A DNA stretch of 19,250 nt, taken from an uncultured Clostridia bacterium (GTDB lineage: Bacteria; Bacillota; Clostridia; Christensenellales; UBA1242). Below are positions 15,111 to 19,250 of the stretch, piece by piece. The position numbers and the translations under genes were made by a program. Numbering within the stretch: position 1 is the stretch's first letter; every line of letters starts with the position of its first letter. The notes beneath the pieces are model-generated. The model searched no databases. It had not been told where the DNA came from and saw only the letters and a program-made list of their open reading frames with translations. The stretch is taken from the NCBI GenBank assembly GCA_944380695.1, contig CALWII010000027.1, positions 1 through 19,250 of the forward strand, written 5' to 3'.

Positions 15111-17348
15111 GTGGTAAACACGAGTTCAATGTTAGCGGATATCTGGACAAAAATCGGTGACATTTTCACTGGGTTTTTTGCTATCATTCCTCAAGCTATG
15201 TATTTGCTCTATGCCTCGATGGCAAGTATTTTAGATATGTTCCAGTTCTTATTTAGAAAGCTTGTCGGACTTGATGTTTATTATTTTAATGGTGTGGAAA
15301 GAGATGGAGATTTAATTGTAGATTTCATCGAAGGCATTTTAGGGATAAACAAAGAATATTCAGCTTTAAATACTGTTTTTTGGTCACTTGTTGTTTTTGG
15401 CATCATCGTTCTTTTATTATCAACCATTTTTGCGGTTTTAAAAGCACAATATAATTATGATGGAGCCAAATCATCTCCGTTCGCAATAATAAGAAAAGCG
15501 ATCAAAGCAGTTTTTACACTTGTCCTTGTTCCGGTTTGTTCACTTTTGGGGCTTTATCTTTCACAGGCGTTGTTTAAAGCTGTTGATTCATTTACGGGAC
15601 AAAGTGCAGACGAATATATCGAAGAAGTTTTTGAAAATGAAGCTATTGGCAAGCTTTCTTATGGCACTGGGCCGGCTAGTATAAAATACTATTCTTCATA
15701 CGATTTCTTTGGCGAAAGAGAATGGACAAACACTTTAACTTTTTCAGGAGTTATGTTCGATGTTTGCGGATATAACGCAAATCGTGTTAGATATGGTGCT
15801 TATACTCCAAACACGGAGAGCTGGGACAATATGGGTATATTTTATTCGCAAAATGCCGGGGAGGATGCTGTTGAAACCGTTGCCGAACAGATTGACTTTG
15901 CTTTTAAGAACAGTTTAACTCTTATCGATTCACAAGGAGTTTCAATTAAAGGTGATGAAGCTGCGGCAGCTATTGCCTCCACTCTGTCCTATGGCCCAAG
16001 TGCCACATTTGCACTCGGACTTACGAATGTGAAATTTTTCTCTAAATATAATGTTGGGCTTGTTTGGTATTATTACAATCTGTGGTCGTTTAATTTCATT
16101 ATAGGTATTTTAGGGATTATAATTTGCTTGACACTTTTTACCAATATATTGTCAGGACTTATTATTAGGTTGTTTATAGTTAGTGCATTATTTTTAATTT
16201 ATCCACCAATTGTCGGGTTAACACCATTTGATGATGGGAATGGCTACAAATCTTGGCGTCAAAACTTTATATCATATTTAATATCCGCTTATTTCACCGT
16301 CGTAGCTATGAATATAATGTTTGCAATATTGCCATTCTTTTTAGGTATATCATTCTTTAATATCGCCCTTCTAGATGGAATACTAAACCTGTTTTTTATA
16401 ATAGCAGGTTTAACTATGGTAAAAAGATTTATATCTATCTTAACTAATTTGGTTGGAGCAAAAGGTATTGATGGTATTGGGCAAAGTGCAAAAAGTCAAA
16501 TCTCAAAATCTGCACTAGCGGGAGCAGGTTTGACTGCTGGGTTATTAGGAGCATCGGTAGGAGCTTTTCGGTTGACAAATAAAGCTGTTGGTGTAGTAAC
16601 AGACAAAGTAAAAAAGGGTGGTTATAAACTTGCTGATAAGTTTTCAAAAACAAAAACTTATGAAAAGATGAAAAATTCGAAATTTGCTAGAGCTATGTCA
16701 AAAGGTAACGAAAAGATTGACACCTTTATAGAAAACACTGGAGTAAAATTTAGTAATGCTTATCAAAAATTAATTGATAAAGCAACTCCTGTTGTTGCAA
16801 AAGTGAAAGATTTTGCTAAAAAACCTATTGTTAAAAAGATAGCTAAATTTAGTGGCGCCTATTTGGGTATTCCTGTTGATTTGCACGATGAAGAAGACTA
16901 CGAAGATTATGTAGATCCTGTTACCGGGGAAACAAAACAGGCGTTAAAGCAAACCGAGGAAGAAAAGCGAAATAATGCTCCAAGAAAATTTAAGCCATCT
17001 CATAAACAAATGCTTAAAAATCATTTGCTGGATATCAGCAGAGCTACATTTAAAGGCATAGGTTCAATCCTTGGCTTTAAGAGTGCTTTAGACAAGTTTG
17101 TTAGCGATTCAAATGTTGATTTCTTAAAAGGCCAGATTAATGATTTCGCACAGGAACTTAAGGGCGAAGAAAGTAAGGCAGTGTTTAAAACAAGCAAACA
17201 AAAGAAAAAAGAAGAAGAAGCTTATGAAGAAATGGTCGAGCCGGTAGATTTCGATTTTGAGCCAGATGTCGCAAAAAGAGCTTTAAATCAAATCGATGAA
17301 CTTATAAAAGATGTCGCATTGCACCCAGATGACTACAAATTGCCGTAA
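15111..17348 (+). CDS. Polytopic VirB6/TrbL-like membrane protein, paralog 2
   Basis: 745 residues, GTG start 6 bases after AAAGGAG, 24 bases behind paralog 1 and probably on the same transcript. The order of parts matches paralog 1: membrane segments at about 21-48, 87-111, 130-157, 326-350, 352-373, 390-413 and 422-446, an exported loop (158-325) with SYDFFG, TFSGVMF, NANRVRYGA and QIDFAF, then SKYNVGLVWYYYNLW and PFDDGNGYKSW. The Gly/Ala-rich stretch 466-490 is more hydrophobic than in paralog 1 and might enter the membrane. The tail differs: a basic, Lys-rich region (500-585), an acidic patch (DEEDYEDYVDP, about 593) and then the shared C-terminal motif (GSILGF, NDFAQ, KTSK; about 650-695). 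The tail ends with a short acidic helix. The signature Cys before NRVR in paralogs 1 and 3 is Ala here. Confidence 0.9.
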   Translation: MVNTSSMLADIWTKIGDIFTGFFAIIPQAMYLLYASMASILDMFQFLFRKLVGLDVYYFNGVERDGDLIVDFIEGILGINKEYSALNTVFWSLVVFGIIVLLLSTIFAVLKAQYNYDGAKSSPFAIIRKAIKAVFTLVLVPVCSLLGLYLSQALFKAVDSFTGQSADEYIEEVFENEAIGKLSYGTGPASIKYYSSYDFFGEREWTNTLTFSGVMFDVCGYNANRVRYGAYTPNTESWDNMGIFYSQNAGEDAVETVAEQIDFAFKNSLTLIDSQGVSIKGDEAAAAIASTLSYGPSATFALGLTNVKFFSKYNVGLVWYYYNLWSFNFIIGILGIIICLTLFTNILSGLIIRLFIVSALFLIYPPIVGLTPFDDGNGYKSWRQNFISYLISAYFTVVAMNIMFAILPFFLGISFFNIALLDGILNLFFIIAGLTMVKRFISILTNLVGAKGIDGIGQSAKSQISKSALAGAGLTAGLLGASVGAFRLTNKAVGVVTDKVKKGGYKLADKFSKTKTYEKMKNSKFARAMSKGNEKIDTFIENTGVKFSNAYQKLIDKATPVVAKVKDFAKKPIVKKIAKFSGAYLGIPVDLHDEEDYEDYVDPVTGETKQALKQTEEEKRNNAPRKFKPSHKQMLKNHLLDISRATFKGIGSILGFKSALDKFVSDSNVDFLKGQINDFAQELKGEESKAVFKTSKQKKKEEEAYEEMVEPVDFDFEPDVAKRALNQIDELIKDVALHPDDYKLP

Positions 17349-17352
17349 AAGG

Positions 17353-17381
17353 TTGTATTGTTAACATAATTCTGTTATAAT
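17353..17381 (+). promoter_or_regulatory. Extended -10 promoter for the third VirB6-like gene
   Basis: TTGTAT (17353-17358), 17 bases, then a perfect TATAAT (17376-17381) preceded by TGT. It lies wholly in the 50-base gap after paralog 2 and repeats the design of the promoter at 12463. AAAGGAG (17387-17393) follows, 5 bases before the ATG. Confidence 0.75.
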
Positions 17382-17398
17382 TGAAGAAAGGAGAAAAA

Positions 17399-19250
17399 AT
17401 GAATATTTCATTATTAGGCGACTGGTTTGATAATTTGGTGAATTTCATAGTTGGTTTTTTTGCATTCATTCCGCAAGTAATCTATTTTCTTTATGCATCA
17501 ATTGCCAGCCTTTTAGATTTGTTACAAAGCCTATTGAGAAAATTGGCAGGCTTAGACGTTTACTATGTAAACGGTCAAGCGCAGTCTGGCGATATTCTGT
17601 ATGAATTTATTCAAGGCATTTTAGGAATAAATAATGATAGTTCATATTCTATACTTTCTACTATATTTTGGTCTTTTGTAATCTTTGGCGTTATACTTTT
17701 AATTTTAAGTACTATTGTTTCTATCATAAAAGCACATTACAATTATGATGCCAACAACTCTCACCCTCTAAAAATATTTTACAGTTCGTTAAAATCATTT
17801 TCACTTATTGTTATCGTTCCAATAGTGTCATTGTTAGGCATTATGCTCGCACAAATTTTGCTTCAAACTGTGGACAGAATAACTACTTCGGCATCTTCTT
17901 CCTCGATTGACGATGTTTTTTCGACAACAACGGTAAATAGTGAAACTAACGAAGCACAAACGGTATCTTTTGCACGAGAAAAATTCGAGATGGGAACAAG
18001 TTCTACCGGTTACGAAACCTATGCCCGTTACGATTTCTTTTCATACGGTGATTATACGACTTCTTCGACATTCTCTGGAATGCTATTCAATATAGCAGCT
18101 TATTCGTGTAATCGTGTAAGGCTTGGGCACTATTCTGTGTTAACCGCTCCTGGCGATGATTTGTGGGATAATCAAGGAGTGTTCTATGTTTCAAACTCTT
18201 CTGATAGAGAAGCGTTAGCTACACAAATTGATTATGCGTTTGTTAATAATTTAAAGCTAAAAAATGATAATGCAAAAGAAAATAATATTACTATTGATGG
18301 TAAAGAGTCTGCATTTTTAGGGCCAGCATTTGCTTTTGGGTACAGTGCTGCTGTAGGTTTGCAACTTATAAATGTAAGAAGTTTTTCTAAATTTAATGTC
18401 GGCGCAGTTTACTACTACTATGATTTATGGGCTTTTAATTATCTGCTTGGTTTTGCGGGTATTATTATTGCAGCAACGCTTTTAGGGAATATTGTTTTTG
18501 GACTAATTGCGAGATTATTGCAAGTTGTGGCTTTATTTTTGGTTTTTCCTGCGCTAATAGGTATTATGCCTCTTGATTCCGGTTCTGCTTTTGGGAGCTG
18601 GCGTAAACAATTTATAAGTGACATTTTAATGGCTTTTGGTGCTGTTGTAGGTATGAACATATTTTTCTCAATATTGCCATTTTTCCAAACCATTTCTTTC
18701 TTTAATATCAAACTAGTCGACAACATTGTTAATATGGTTATAGTTTTGGCGGGGCTGACATTAGTTAAAAAATTTATTTCGCTGACCTCAAAGTTCGTGG
18801 GTGGTTCAGATGCCAACGAAACTGGGCAAGCGGTTATGGCTGATGTTAAGAACACAGCTATGAAGGGTTTGGCAGGCGCACTTACATTAGCTGGGGTTGG
18901 AGCAGCAACTTTTGTGCCTGTTGCCGGAATGATGCGACACGGAGCTGGGCTTATTAAACGAGGTGCAAGTAGCGTTGGAACAAAAGTCGCAGATGCTTAT
19001 TACAGAAAACACGACCCAAGTCTTGATACTAAGGAGAAAAGAGAAAAAGCAAGAGAGGACAATAAAATCCGAAAAACCTTGGGACTTGCTGACGGCGCAG
19101 TTATTAGCGACAGAGACAGAAAAGAATATGAGGATTACAAAAAACTTGACCGAAAAGGCAAAAGAGATGTTCGTGCAATTCTTAAGCCTGGACCATTCTC
19201 TCTTGGCGTAGGATTAGACCCAAGTGGAAGTGCAAGAGATAGAGATGCCC
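17399..19250 (+). CDS. Polytopic VirB6/TrbL-like membrane protein, paralog 3, cut by window end
   Basis: ATG start 5 bases after AAAGGAG; the frame is open for 617 codons and runs off the right edge. Membrane segments are about 15-45, 86-110, 131-157, 345-368, 370-390, 407-426 and 440-463. The exported loop (160-343) is the longest of the three and has a Ser/Thr-rich insert (163-190). It keeps RYDFF, TFSGMLF, SCNRVRLG and QIDYAF, and the SKFNVGAVYYYYDLW and PLDSGSAFGSW signatures. A Gly/Ala-rich stretch (488-525) follows. The visible tail (535-617) is Lys/Arg/Asp-rich and unlike the tails of paralogs 1 and 2. The C-terminal motif shared by the other two has not been reached. It has its own promoter as well as possible read-through from paralog 2. 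Confidence 0.9.
   Translation, partial: MNISLLGDWFDNLVNFIVGFFAFIPQVIYFLYASIASLLDLLQSLLRKLAGLDVYYVNGQAQSGDILYEFIQGILGINNDSSYSILSTIFWSFVIFGVILLILSTIVSIIKAHYNYDANNSHPLKIFYSSLKSFSLIVIVPIVSLLGIMLAQILLQTVDRITTSASSSSIDDVFSTTTVNSETNEAQTVSFAREKFEMGTSSTGYETYARYDFFSYGDYTTSSTFSGMLFNIAAYSCNRVRLGHYSVLTAPGDDLWDNQGVFYVSNSSDREALATQIDYAFVNNLKLKNDNAKENNITIDGKESAFLGPAFAFGYSAAVGLQLINVRSFSKFNVGAVYYYYDLWAFNYLLGFAGIIIAATLLGNIVFGLIARLLQVVALFLVFPALIGIMPLDSGSAFGSWRKQFISDILMAFGAVVGMNIFFSILPFFQTISFFNIKLVDNIVNMVIVLAGLTLVKKFISLTSKFVGGSDANETGQAVMADVKNTAMKGLAGALTLAGVGAATFVPVAGMMRHGAGLIKRGASSVGTKVADAYYRKHDPSLDTKEKREKAREDNKIRKTLGLADGAVISDRDRKEYEDYKKLDRKGKRDVRAILKPGPFSLGVGLDPSGSARDRDA

Noticed and set aside
18963..19211. Plus-strand 82-residue frame inside paralog 3
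   Set aside because: It is a shifted frame within the continuous reading frame of paralog 3, which carries the membrane-domain signatures and a good start at 17399.

Overview
The window looks like chromosomal DNA of a low-GC Bacillota bacterium, most likely from the Clostridia. The evidence is strong A/T bias, sigma-A type promoters, GGAGG ribosome binding sites, GTG/TTG starts, spore maturation genes spmA/spmB, and parts of the conserved Firmicutes neighbourhood holB-ricT-trmN6 and tatD-rsmA. TGA is a stop and a tRNA-Ala with encoded CCA is present, so the code is standard. I cannot name the genus.

Left half (1-9569), housekeeping. A P-type Ca2+-ATPase cut by the left edge is followed by holB, ricT and trmN6, the last three overlapping or nearly touching and closed by a clear terminator at 5096. 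A 197-aa orphan gene with its own strong promoter follows. Then come spmA-spmB on the minus strand, facing away from tatD-rsmA, which overlap by ATGA. A 53-residue gene that is easy to miss lies tail-to-tail with rsmA on the minus strand (8685-8846). An HD-domain hydrolase (8979-9569) ends this part.

Right half (9570-19250), an unassigned membrane system. A 753-aa single-pass membrane protein is driven by a perfect TTGACA-N17-TATAAT promoter. It is separated by a bidirectional terminator and a minus-strand tRNA-Ala from three tandem paralogous polytopic membrane proteins (836 aa, 745 aa, and a third of at least 617 aa running off the right edge). Each paralog has about seven membrane segments, an exported loop of about 170-190 residues between segments 3 and 4 with shared motifs, a conserved PLDxGxAxxSW-type loop, and a variable charged cytoplasmic tail. 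The two complete ones share a further motif near the C-terminus. The layout resembles VirB6/TrbL-type channel proteins of type IV secretion or conjugation systems, but no VirB4, coupling protein, relaxase or integrase is visible here, so that is inference.

The main candidate for something undescribed is this cluster: three VirB6-like subunits with interchangeable tails, plus the large coiled-coil, single-pass protein as a possible partner.
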